From Pelagophyceae sp. CCMP2097 (taxonomy: Eukaryota; Sar; Pelagophyceae): DNA of 10,662 nucleotides. The first letter of the stretch is position 1. Each line of letters begins with the position of its first letter. A model generated the notes under the pieces. That model saw nothing but the letters and a program-made list of their open reading frames with translations. It did no database searches and was not told the origin of the DNA. Of this stretch, positions 1 through 8,572 are shown piece by piece. Position numbers and translations under genes: made by a program. The stretch lies in assembly GCA_026770575.1 (NCBI GenBank), contig MU658030.1, positions 4,716 through 15,377 on the forward strand. Direction: 5' to 3'.

Positions 1-154
1 ATAAAATAATAAAAATAAAGATAAGGAGGATTTGAAAGTTCACGGAGTTGAGTGCAAATTCAACTTTTTCTGCGTCGCGTTTGACGTTTTGTTCTCTGCA
101 GGACACGTCAGCCTCACCACGAGAAGCGCACAGCACGGCCAGTCAGCCTCACAG

Positions 155-168
155 CCAATAAATATTTT
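155..168 (+). promoter_or_regulatory. CCAAT box overlapping a TATA-like element (putative)
   Basis: CCAAT at 155-159 runs directly into aataaatatttt (157-168), the best TATA-like string upstream of the plus-strand gene. It lies about 205 bases before the chosen start codon at 371, or about 70 before the alternative ATG at 236. Its 3' end overlaps the left arm of the inverted repeat. Short AT motifs arise easily by chance in AT-rich DNA, so this is only a candidate core promoter. Confidence 0.25.
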
Positions 169-219
169 GAACAAGTTCTGAACTATCGCCTGAACTCTGA
201 GTTCTGAACTTGTTCAAAA
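165..219. repeat. Inverted repeat, 20-bp arms, 15-nt loop
   Basis: The left arm 165-184 (ttttgaacaagttctgaact) and right arm 200-219 (agttctgaacttgttcaaaa) are reverse complements with a single mismatch (179 against 205). The spacer is 185-199. The outer 14 bp match perfectly. Within the arms, the 11-mer agttctgaact occurs at 174-184 and 200-210; it is both a direct repeat and a near-perfect palindrome around a central T. The element could form a hairpin in RNA or a cruciform in DNA, be a double binding site for a dimeric factor, or be a remnant of a small inverted-repeat transposable element. Nothing in the window decides between these. Confidence 0.8.
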
Positions 220-262
220 AAAGTGAACCTCTCTAATGTCGAATGTTTCGGGACCTTCTGTA

Positions 263-279
263 TTTTCGAATTTCGAAAA
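263..279. repeat. Short palindrome (7-bp arms)
   Basis: The arms ttttcga (263-269) and tcgaaaa (273-279) are perfect reverse complements around the triplet att. The element lies just upstream of the composition change into GC-rich coding sequence. It may be a dimeric transcription-factor site or chance. Confidence 0.5.
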
Positions 280-370
280 GAGTATTCTCGGCGCTCCGGA
301 GCAGCGGTTTGCTTGCCGCTCCTCGTCCCCCGGCGGCGTCGGCGGGCGTCGGCCGTTTCTTGCTTGCGGC

Positions 371-1900
371 ATGAGCAAGCCGGAATGGTGCGACCGCGTG
401 ACGAGCCTGCGCGCGTCGTTCGGGCCGCCCAAGGCGCTTCCGTCGGTGGGGCCGGACGGTTCGGCGGGCGGTGCGCAGCAGCGGCGCGCAAAGGCTATAG
501 TCGACTGCAACCGCCCCGTGGGCATGGACGCGCCCGTCCGCAAGATCTCCATGCGGCGAACCGACCGCGCCGCGCCCGCGCCCATGCGGCGCGCCGCGCG
601 GCCCGCGCCCGCGCCCGCCGCCCGCGCGCCCCGCGCCGACGCGCCCCGCGCCGACGCGCGGCGGGCGCAGAGCGCGCGCGACCCGGCGCCCGCGAACGCG
701 CGCGACTATGACGTGCGCATGCACGTGCGGCGCAGCGAGACTACGGCGGCGCGGTCCCGGCCGCAGCCACAAGCGGCCCGGCTCCACGTGGCCACGGCCG
801 CCCACGACGTCCTCGCCGGCGGCGCCGCGTCGACGGCCCACGGCGGCGTGCCGACGTGGCTCGACTCGCTCGCCCCGCCGACGCGCCAACCCGTGTGTGG
901 CGGCGCGCGCGCCGCTGTCGCCGCCGCGTGCGCGGCCGCGGGCGCGCCGCTCTCCGGCGAGGACGCGGCGTACTACGACGACGTCCCCACGCCGCAGCTG
1001 CCGCGCTCTGCGGCGCGCGCCCGCGGGCGCCACGACGACGACACGCTCTACGACGACGACGCGCGCTACGAAGTCGCGCGCTACGACGGCGGCGTCGACG
1101 CCTTTTCGCCGCGCGCCGTGGGCCGCGCCGCCGACGCGCGCGGCGCCGAAGCCGCGTCGCCGCGCCCGCCGGTCCCGTCGAAGCGCGCCGTCTCCTGGGA
1201 CACGATGCGGAGCGCCTACGGCGTCGCCGACGACGCGGCGCACGGCTACGCCGTCGCTGACACGCACGGCGCGCCGCCGCCGCCCGACGCGCGCGGCGAC
1301 GCGTGCGCCAGCCCGCTGCCGCCGGGCACGCCCGAGCCGCCGGGCCGCGGCGCTTGGCGCGGCGGCGAGTCGGCGTGGCGGGCGGGCACGCCGGCGCGCG
1401 CGTTGCCCGCGCACACGCCCATCAAAACCTCGGCGCCCCCCGCGCGTTTGCTGACGCCCGCGGCGCGGCGCACCGCGGACACGCCCATCAAAACCTCGGC
1501 GCCCCCCGCGCGTTTGCTGACGCCCGCGGCGCGGCGCACCGCGGACGATGCGCCGGACTCGCTGTCGAGCGGCGGCGCGTCGCGGTCGAGCGGCGACGCG
1601 TCTGCGAGCCGCGAGGCGCCGACGTTTGAGTCGTCATTCCAGACGGCGGACCACGACGCCTCGTCGGCCGAAGACGACGATTCGCCGTACCGCACATTCT
1701 TCGTCGACCCCGTCGCGGCGCCCACGTCGCCGCCGCCACCCGCGGCGCGGCACGGCACGACGGCGAGCCGGCCGTCCACTGCGCGCGACGCCGCGCCGGC
1801 GAGCCGACCGCCCACTGCGCTACACGCCGCGCTGCCGCCGCCGACGGACGACTACGACGAAAACGATTTCGAGGACGACTTTGAGGCCGCGACTCCGTAA
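371..1900 (+). CDS. Low-complexity protein with acidic/aromatic C-terminal tail, function unknown
   Basis: I do not recognise this protein. The open frame gives 509 aa from the ATG at 371. An in-frame ATG at 236 would add 45 residues, but those lie in AT-rich sequence, so I prefer 371. Visible parts: an N-terminal stretch of more ordinary composition (MSKPEWCDRVTSLRASFGPP); an Ala/Arg/Pro-rich segment (about residues 70-110); several acidic-Tyr clusters such as YYDD and LYDDD (about 200-240); two perfect copies of a 22-residue unit carrying TP sites (349-392); a Ser-rich acidic segment around 400-440; and an acidic/aromatic end containing DDYDENDFEDDFE. No catalytic domain, signal peptide or membrane segment is seen. 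The frame stays open for its whole length and its third codon positions are very GC-rich, which supports coding. The TP sites suggest proline-directed phosphorylation (inference). Its stop is 81 bp from the convergent end of PRCC. Confidence 0.7.
   Translation: MSKPEWCDRVTSLRASFGPPKALPSVGPDGSAGGAQQRRAKAIVDCNRPVGMDAPVRKISMRRTDRAAPAPMRRAARPAPAPAARAPRADAPRADARRAQSARDPAPANARDYDVRMHVRRSETTAARSRPQPQAARLHVATAAHDVLAGGAASTAHGGVPTWLDSLAPPTRQPVCGGARAAVAAACAAAGAPLSGEDAAYYDDVPTPQLPRSAARARGRHDDDTLYDDDARYEVARYDGGVDAFSPRAVGRAADARGAEAASPRPPVPSKRAVSWDTMRSAYGVADDAAHGYAVADTHGAPPPPDARGDACASPLPPGTPEPPGRGAWRGGESAWRAGTPARALPAHTPIKTSAPPARLLTPAARRTADTPIKTSAPPARLLTPAARRTADDAPDSLSSGGASRSSGDASASREAPTFESSFQTADHDASSAEDDDSPYRTFFVDPVAAPTSPPPPAARHGTTASRPSTARDAAPASRPPTALHAALPPPTDDYDENDFEDDFEAATP
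1415..1546 (+). repeat. Perfect 66-bp tandem duplication (2 copies) inside the first gene
   Basis: Copies at 1415-1480 and 1481-1546 are identical base for base and in frame, so each encodes the same 22 residues, beginning TPIKTSAPP and ending ARRTAD. Identity also at synonymous positions points to a recent duplication or homogenisation. The unit holds two Thr-Pro dipeptides. Confidence 0.95.
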
Positions 1901-1981
1901 CCGAGACCGCCTCTTCCTGATACGCCCGGGCGAGGTGTGACATGCCGATGCGTCTGTTAGGATACCGTGCCGATGCGGCGA
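1901..1981. other. Short spacer between convergent gene ends
   Basis: Only 81 bp separate the stop codon of the plus-strand gene (1898-1900) from the stop codon of the minus-strand PRCC gene (1984-1982). The 3' untranslated regions must therefore overlap or be very short. I see no canonical AATAAA on either strand here. Confidence 0.7.
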
Positions 1982-3195
1982 TTACCAGCCGTACTTGGCC
2001 TGCGTCTGTCTCTTCGTTTGCGACTGCGCGCCACGCTTGTCCAGGAGCTCGATTTCGCGCTCCGCGGCCGCGACGGCGAGCGTGTTGATCTGATGCTTGC
2101 CTAGCGCGCCATTCGAAAGGCAAACATGCTCGCGCTTGGAACAAAAGAAACACACGCTTTTGCGTCTTGGACGCCCCAGCAGACTGCGCGTCGGCGCCAG
2201 TCGCCGGGTTGTAGAACGAGGCCTTGATCTTCACCTCGGGCTTGCGCTCGCTGGCCCGCAGCAGCTCGGCGGCGCTGCGCGAGTCGACTCGCTGCGAGTG
2301 GTCGAAGATTTGTACGCCCGCGGCCGCCAGCCCGCCGAGGCCGGCCACGTCGCCCGTGACGAGCGCGCGCTCCAGCTGCCGCTGCGTCCGCTTCGCCGTC
2401 GTCGCTGCCGGCTCCACGAAGACGTCTGGGTCGCGCCACGCCGCCACGGCCGGCGCCGCGCGCGGCCGCGGCGCCGCGCGCACCGGCGCCGCGTCGATCT
2501 TCAACGGTGGTGGCGCCGCGCCCGGCGCGCGCGGCTGTCTCGACGGGAGCGAGAAGAAGGCACCCACGCCGCGCCGCGCGGGGCCGGCACCGTCGTCCGA
2601 GTCGTCCGAGTCGTCCCCGCCCGCCGCCGCCGCCTCGTCGGCGGCCTCGTCCGCGGGCTCGTCCGCAGGCTCCGGCGCCGGCGCAGAGTGCGCCGCGGCG
2701 GGGAGCATCGCCTGCGCGTGCGATGACCCCGCGGCGCGCGTTGGAAGGGCGACGCACGAGGAGTCCGTGCTGGCCCGCCGTCCCAGCCGGCCGCGGCCTG
2801 CATCCGCGCGTCGCCCCGAGGCCGCGGCGGCGGCGCGGCGCACCTCGCGCCGCCGGAGGTCACCGACCGCGCGTAGGCAACGTCGTCTTCGTCGTCGTCG
2901 CCCTACATCGTCGCCCTCGCCGCTCGGCCTCGCGCCACCGTCGCCGCTCGGCGGCGACTCACGGCCGCGAGGCCCTCGAGCGCGGCGCGGATCTCTGGCG
3001 GAAGCAGCGCCGCGGCCTGTCGCGCGGCGTTTCGGCCGACCGCGGGCCGCGGGCCGCACGCACCGCCAGGACGCGCTTGCCTTTGCGAGCCCCCTTGCTC
3101 TCCGGCGCCGCCGGGCGCGGCGGCGGGACGGCCGCGGCGGGCTCGTCGTCGCTCTGCGAGGCGTCCGAGTCGTACCCGCCGACCAGAGACATCAT
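1982..3195 (-). CDS. PRCC: PRCC homologue (nuclear, splicing/mitotic-checkpoint-associated), six exons
   Basis: Proposed exons, in transcription order: 3195-3064, 3016-2963, 2902-2844, 2797-2758, 2711-2156 and 2100-1982. Together they encode about 318 aa. The junctions were chosen because all donors fit GTRNGY, all acceptors are YAG|G, phases agree, and the result matches the family at both ends. Exon 1 gives MSLVGGYDSDASQSDDE, like the PRCC N-terminus (MSLVAYASSDES in human). Exons 2-5 give LLPPEIRAALEGLA, an acidic GDDDEDD, GLLAMLP and GAFFSLPSRQ, all resembling family motifs. Exon 6 gives RKHQINTLAV and ends QTQAKYGW, the hallmark C-terminus of the PRCC domain. PRCC is a nuclear protein known in animals to associate with splicing factors and MAD2L2; a similar role here is inference. 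Tandem ATGs lie at 3195 and 3192 (family start MSLV at 3192), and an in-frame ATG pair at 3237/3234 would add about 14 residues. The gene is divergent from SPT6. Small-exon boundaries are less certain than the two ends. Confidence 0.85.
2101..2155 (-). other. PRCC intron 5 (55 nt)
   Basis: Donor gtgtgt and acceptor gcgctag|g, phase 1 (C|GC makes Arg). It joins SKTQK to RKHQINTL, restoring the conserved PRCC C-terminal domain that ends at 1982. This is the best-supported junction in the gene. Confidence 0.9.
2712..2757 (-). other. PRCC intron 4 (46 nt)
   Basis: Donor gtgcgt and acceptor cgcgcag|g, phase 0. It has the same length as intron 3. The junction makes QHGLLAMLPAA, comparable with the GLSALLPQP motif of animal PRCC. 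Confidence 0.6.
2798..2843 (-). other. PRCC intron 3 (46 nt)
   Basis: Donor gtgcgc and acceptor gatgcag|g, phase 2 (AG|G). It leads into a 40-nt exon. An alternative is one 152-nt intron from the gtgacc at 2863 to 2712, which also keeps frame but uses a poorer donor and loses the GLLAMLP motif. Confidence 0.6.
2903..2962 (-). other. PRCC intron 2 (60 nt)
   Basis: Donor gtgagt and acceptor gatgtag|g, phase 0. It joins LEGLAA to the acidic run GDDDEDDVAYA. The donor is a perfect match to the general eukaryotic consensus. Confidence 0.7.
3017..3063 (-). other. PRCC intron 1 (47 nt)
   Basis: Donor gtgcgt follows the codons for KRVLA, and acceptor gcgacag|g precedes codons for AAALLPPEIR. Phase is 0 on both sides. 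Without removal, the exon 1 frame runs into Arg-rich sequence unlike the family and then a stop. Confidence 0.7.
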
Positions 3196-3461
3196 GCCCG
3201 ACTTCTCCGAGTCGCGCGCGACGACGCTTCTCATCATCTCGAATGTGGCTTCCAGTGGAGGGCCCCGTCCGTTAAAAATACCGCATCCGTGTGGAACCCT
3301 CGCGCTTTGCCCGAGGCCAAACGTGCGGTGTCTGTGCGCGTCGGCCACGCGTATACTCCGGGTCTGCAGCGGTCGACCCGCCGCCCGCCTCTTGCCACAG
3401 CGAGATCCGTCCGCGGTCCGCTTTGGCCGGCGGCCCTTGAGGCACTGAACGGCGTTGAAAA
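3196..3461. promoter_or_regulatory. Divergent promoter region between PRCC and SPT6
   Basis: About 266 bp separate the start codons of PRCC (minus) and SPT6 (plus), so both must be driven from here or from within each other's 5' sequence. The only AT-rich patch is ttaaaaata at 3272-3280, a weak TATA-like string readable on either strand. The stretch just before the SPT6 ATG (gttgaaaaatggcc) gives a purine-rich start context. No other motif is claimed. Confidence 0.55.
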
Positions 3462-6400
3462 ATGGCCTCTCTGATGGACGACGAGGCTGAGCGTAGCGGC
3501 GAGGAGGACGCGCACGAGGACGACGGCGACGACGGCGACGAGGCGAAGAACGCGTACGAGAAGGACGGCTTTATCGTGTCTGACAATGAAAAGGACGGCG
3601 ACGACGACGATCTCGGTGACGACGATTCCGACGACGACGACGACGAGGCGCCGCGCAAGAAGTTCTCCAGACTGAAGAAGAAGAAGCGCGCCGCGGAGCT
3701 GGACGACGACGACTTTGACCTGGTTCGCGAAAACCTCGGTGTCGCAGACGACGACGACCAGCCCGTCAAGCGGTGCGTCCCCGATGGGGAGCGAGCGGGC
3801 CCCTCGCCGCCGGGGCGCGGGCGCGGGAATGCGGCGAGGGCGGTTGCGGTGCGTGACGCGGCTTTGCAGGGCGCGCGTGGACGTGACGGCGGCGTCTGCG
3901 AACGAGTTGGAGAACAAACTCTTCGACGACGAAGATGACGACGGCGCGGCGGCGAAGCGCGCGGCGGGCCGACGCGCGGACGCGGCGCGGGCCAAGCCGC
4001 AGCGGCGCGCGGCGGCGGTGGGGGAGGAGTATTTCGATGAGGATAACTTTGATGACTTTATCGAGGATGACCTCGGCGACGACGATGGCGAGGCGCGGCG
4101 GCCGCGCGGCGCCCGGCGCGCGTATGCGGAGCCGGCGCGCGCCGACGGCGTGAACCAGATGCAACTGCACGACATTGTGGAATTGTTTGGCGAGGGCGCC
4201 GAGGACGATATTCTCGGCGGGTTCGAAGACGAGGCCAAGCCCGCGGCGACGGGCCGCAGCGTGCTCATGCAGCAATTCAGCGACCAGGCCTTGGGCGAAC
4301 ATTACGTCGACGCCGAAGATGACTTGGTCAGAGCGCGCGACGTGCCCGAGCGCCTCCAGCTGCGCGCTGCCGCGCGCGCGGGCTCGCGGTCGCGCGACGA
4401 CTTCGAGGCGCAGCTCGACGACGAGGCAAACTGGGTCGGCCACCGCCTCCGCGGCGAGGCCGTCTCGCAAGCCACGGCCGACGCGTTGAAAAAGGTGCTC
4501 TCGCTCATCAACTTGGAGGCCCTCGAGGTGCCGTTCATCGCCGGCTTCCGCCGCGACTACTTTGTCACGCACGTCTCCCCGACGGAGCTGTGGAAAATCT
4601 ACGATTTGGATGACGAGTGGGCCGCCATTCAAGGCGCCTCGCGCGACACGACCAAGCTGTTGCGGTCCCTCGCCGCGGCGCCGCCGCGCGACGACGACGA
4701 AAACGACGACGACGCGGCGGCGGCCGCCGAGTCGCAGGCGCTGCTGGCGCCGGCTCGCGAGGCGGCGGACGCGGACGTGGCTTCCACTCGCGATCGCCGA
4801 GCCTACGCGCGCCTCGTCGTCGCCGCCTACGGCGGCCAGGCGGCGGACCTGCCGAAGCAGCGGCGCGCCGCGCGCGATGACGTGGAATTCTTGCTGACGT
4901 GCCGGGCCGCGGGCCTCCGCGAGTACGCGGCCACGTGGGCCACCGCCGCCGACGGCGTCGACGAGGCCGTGCGCTACGGCCGCGTGGCGCTGCCGCCGAC
5001 GCCGGCGGCGCACCCGGAGGACCACGCGGCGTCGTTTGTGAAGGCGCACCTGGCGACTGCCGACGACGTCCGAGGCGCGTGCGTGGCCATGCTGGCCCAC
5101 GAACTCGCCGCGCTGCCAGCGGTGCGCGCGGCCGCGCGGCGCGCCTACCGCGCGGTGGCCCACGTCTCGACGGCGCCGACGGCCAAGGGCCTCGCCGAGA
5201 TTGACTTTGCGCACGAGGCGCACGGCCTTCAGTACCTCGTCAAGAAGCCAGTCGCAGACTTCCTCGGCACGGCCCTAAAAAAGTCCGCCGCGCACCGCAC
5301 CATGGACGCCGCCCTCTACGCCCGGCTCCACAAGGCAGAGGCCGACGGCCTCGTTACCGTCACCATCGGGCTGACCTGCTGCGACGGCGCCGCCGCCGCC
5401 GCCGCAGAGGCCGCCGCCGGGGCCGCCGCCGAAGCCGCCGCGGCCGTCGTCGGCGCCGCCGCCGCCGGCGGGGGCACCGGCGGCGCGGCGGCCGGTGCCG
5501 CGGCCGCGGCGGCGACGGCCGAAGCCGCGGCCGAGGCCGGAGCTCGGCTCAAGTTTGTAGACTACGGGCCCAAGCTGGCGCGCGAGGCGGCGACTGCGTT
5601 TCTGGCGTCGCCCTTTGGCGACGCCGGCGCCGGCGACGGCCTGCACGCGGCGGCATGGGACCGCGAAAGGCGCCTCGTTGTCGAGCGCGCGTTCGACGTG
5701 CACCTCCTCCCCCTCCTCCGCGACGAGCTGCGGCGCGAGATGAAGCGCAAGGGCGACGACGCCGTCATCGAGCTCGCGGCGGCGGCGCTGCGCCGCCGTT
5801 TGGACGTCGGGCCCTTTCGCACTGCGGCGGCGGCGCGCGACGGCTCGTCGGCGGCGGCGCGGCGCCACGAGCGGCCGCGCGCCGTGGGCGTCTGCGTGGC
5901 GCGCGAGAACCGCGAGTCGACAGTCTGCGCGGCGCTGGACGCGGCGGGCGCCGTGCGCGGGGCGCTGGACTTTTCCGGAAGTGCGCAGGCGGCGCGCGAC
6001 CCAAAGACCATCGTCGACCTCGCGCGTTTCCTGCTGGACCACCGACCCGACGTCGTCGTCGTGAGCACGTCGGCGGGCGTGATCAACGCCGGCCGCACGA
6101 AGCGGCTCTGCGAGGACGCTCTCGCGCGCGCGGTGCGGCTGAGCGTCGACGCCGGCGGCTTTGAAGACGAGGACGAAGACGACGAGCGGCACCGGCGCGA
6201 CGAGTGCGAGGACTGGGCTGGAGGGTGCCAGATTGTGTTTGGGGAGGACACGCACGCGCGGTGCTTTGCGTTTTCGAAGCGGGCGACGTCCGAGTTTGGC
6301 GTCGACCTCGCGGCGCCCGCGGCGCGCTTCGCCGTGTCGCTGGCGCGCTACGCGCAGTCGCCTTTGTCCGAGCTGGCCTACATGTGGACGACGACGGTGG

Positions 6401-8393
6401 GCCACCGCGCCTCCAAGGAGGGCCTGCGGGGCGGCGAGATGCTCGCTTTGAACCCGACGCTCCACGCCCTGGCCGACTCCGTCGCGCCCGCGCGGCTGCT
6501 GCGCGCCTACGAGCGCGTCCTCGTCGACGCCACCAACGCGGTTGGGGTCGACGTCAACGCTGCTCTGGGGTACGACCACCATTTTGGCATGCTTCAATTC
6601 GTCTGCGGCCTCGGTCCCCGAAAGGCCCGCGGCCTGCGCTTCCGCGCGCGCGCGCGGCGCGGCGGGGCCGGCGTCGCGTCGAGGCGCGAGCTGGCCCAGC
6701 TCTTCGACGGCGGCGGCGAGCGCAGCATCTGCTTCGCCAACGCGGCGGCGTTTTGCCGAGTCAGGCCCCTCGGCGCTTTAGCAGACGTGGCGCTGGACCC
6801 GTTTGACGACACGCGCGTGCACCCAGAGTGTTATTTCAACGATGAGGTCTCGAGCTTCGACTGGGCTCCGAAAATGTGCGCCGATGCGATGGACGCGGAT
6901 TACGTCGTCGGCGCAGACTACGCAGACTTTGTGTTAAGAGCCATGCGCGACTCGGCCGCCGCTTTATCTAGAGAGACGGCGGCCGACGACAAACGGCGCT
7001 GGCAGCCGCCCAAGTTCGGCACGCCGCACCACGCCGCGGCCTACGCGACGGCCGAGGAGCGCGCGGCGGGCGTCGCGGTGGAAGAGGCCGACGACGAGGC
7101 CGACGAAATCCTCGCCGACATGGTCGCCCAACTCGACTTGACCGCCTACGCCGATCTCCTCGAGGCCGAGTACGCGCGCGGCAAGCGGCGCGAGCAACTC
7201 GAAGACGTCAAGCGCGAACTCCGCCGCCCGTACCACGACCCGCGGCCGGCGCCGCAGCCGCCGTCGGCTTCTGAAGTCTTCAATTGGTTCTCCGGCGGCT
7301 CTTACGCCGCGGGCCAGCTGCGGCCGCGGCGCGCGCTGACGGCGCGAGTCGTCGGCGCCGACGGCTACCGGCTCTTTTTGGAATGCGACGTCGGCGGCCT
7401 CAAGGCGTCGGTGCACCGCGAGTTTCTGGCGAGCGACGGAGGCCGAGTGGACCACGTCGACGAATGGCGGCGGTCCCAGGACCGTTTGCCGCAGGACAAG
7501 CACCTCCTCGACGACGACGTCGTCGACGTCGCAGTCAAGGCTCTGGACGTCGAGCGCCTGCGCATCGACTGCTCGCGCCACGACGACGATGTCTTTTTCC
7601 CGCTCACAGTCGAAGCGTGCGACGCCGCGCTGCGCGAGGACCAGGCCTACCGGCCGTTGTGCGACAACTGCGACCGCGAGAAGCTTATTTCTGACTACGT
7701 CGCCCACGCCACGGCGCTGCGCGACGCGGCGCACCGCTTGCGGCGCGACAGAGTGTCGGCCACGTCAAAGTCCCGCGCCGGCGCGCGGCACCGCGCAATC
7801 GTGCACCCAGCCTTCCGGCCCCAGTGCCGGTCCTTCAAGGACGCAGAGGCGCAGCTGGCCCTCGAGGGCGCCGGTGACGTCGTCGTGCGGCAGTCGGCGG
7901 CGTCGGGCAAGCTCGCGCTGACGTGGGCCTTTCGCGCGGGCGTGTACAAGCACGTGGAGATCGACGACGTCGACGGCGCCGCGGACGCGAACAGGTACCG
8001 CATCGGCCGAGAGGAGTACGCCGACCTTGATGAGGTGCTCGCGCGCTACGTTCAACCGTTAAACGACTACGCGGAGGACCTGGCCGCGTCGCCAAAGTTC
8101 CGCGGAGACGTCGGCAACGAGGCCGCCGCCACCGCCGCGCTCAAAAAGGCGCGCGCCTCCGGTGGATCCATCCCCTACGCGCTCTGGGTCGACGCAAAGT
8201 ATCCCGGCTCGTTTGCGCTGAGCTTCCTACCGCCGCGCGCGACAAAGGCCAAGCTGGAGTGGGTCAAGGTGACGCCCGACGGCCTTTCGCTCCGCGGCAC
8301 CGATTTCCAGAGCGTCGTCGAATGCTTGGACCACTTTAAGCTCAACGCAAAGAAATGGGCCGCGCAGCCGTACCGGCCCGAGGCCGAGCAGGT

Positions 8394-8425
<32 letters not shown>

Positions 8426-8540
8426 GGCCGCTCGCGGACCAGCCGTACCGTCCACCCGCGCGCAGCCCGTACCGCCCGCCCGCGCCGCAGGGCATGATGG
8501 CGTCCGACGCGCGGCGGCAGCCGCAGTGGGGCCCGGGCCC

Positions 8541-8572
<32 letters not shown>

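Larger units (their letters stand above)
1..370. other. AT-rich non-coding region upstream of the first gene
   Basis: This stretch precedes the probable start at 371 and contains no recognisable gene. It is much richer in A/T than the rest of the window. The first 30 bases are almost pure A/T/G with A-runs, and the composition changes sharply to GC-rich near 285-300. It holds an 11-bp direct repeat (gtcagcctcac at 107-117 and 142-152), a CCAAT/TATA-like patch (155-168), a long inverted repeat (165-219) and a small palindrome (263-279). I read it as promoter and 5' untranslated region of the gene at 371-1900. The first ~60 bases could instead be the 3' end of a gene outside the window. Confidence 0.55.

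Noticed and set aside
233..1414. Minus-strand 393-codon open frame opposite the first gene
   Set aside because: It is Arg-rich low-complexity antisense sequence. The plus strand has the more natural composition and ends in a coherent acidic tail.
2712..2863. A single 152-nt PRCC intron in place of introns 3 and 4
   Set aside because: It keeps frame but uses the weak donor gtgacc. Two 46-nt introns with consensus sites fit better and give the GLLAMLP motif.
1488..3059. Long minus-strand open frame of 523 codons read as one protein
   Set aside because: Only 2711-2156 of it is PRCC coding sequence. Its start and end are Arg/Ala/Pro-rich shadows in the wrong frame, and the true gene enters and leaves it by introns.
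2224..3474. Plus-strand open frames opposite PRCC (also 2097-2726 and 2507-3448)
   Set aside because: They are Arg/Ala/Pro-rich antisense shadows typical of very GC-rich DNA and show no domain, while the opposite strand encodes PRCC motifs.
5275..6597. Minus-strand 440-codon open frame inside SPT6 (also 3766-5223, 8227-8826 and 8342-9007)
   Set aside because: They are antisense shadows of the SPT6 reading frame, whose domains are unambiguous on the plus strand.
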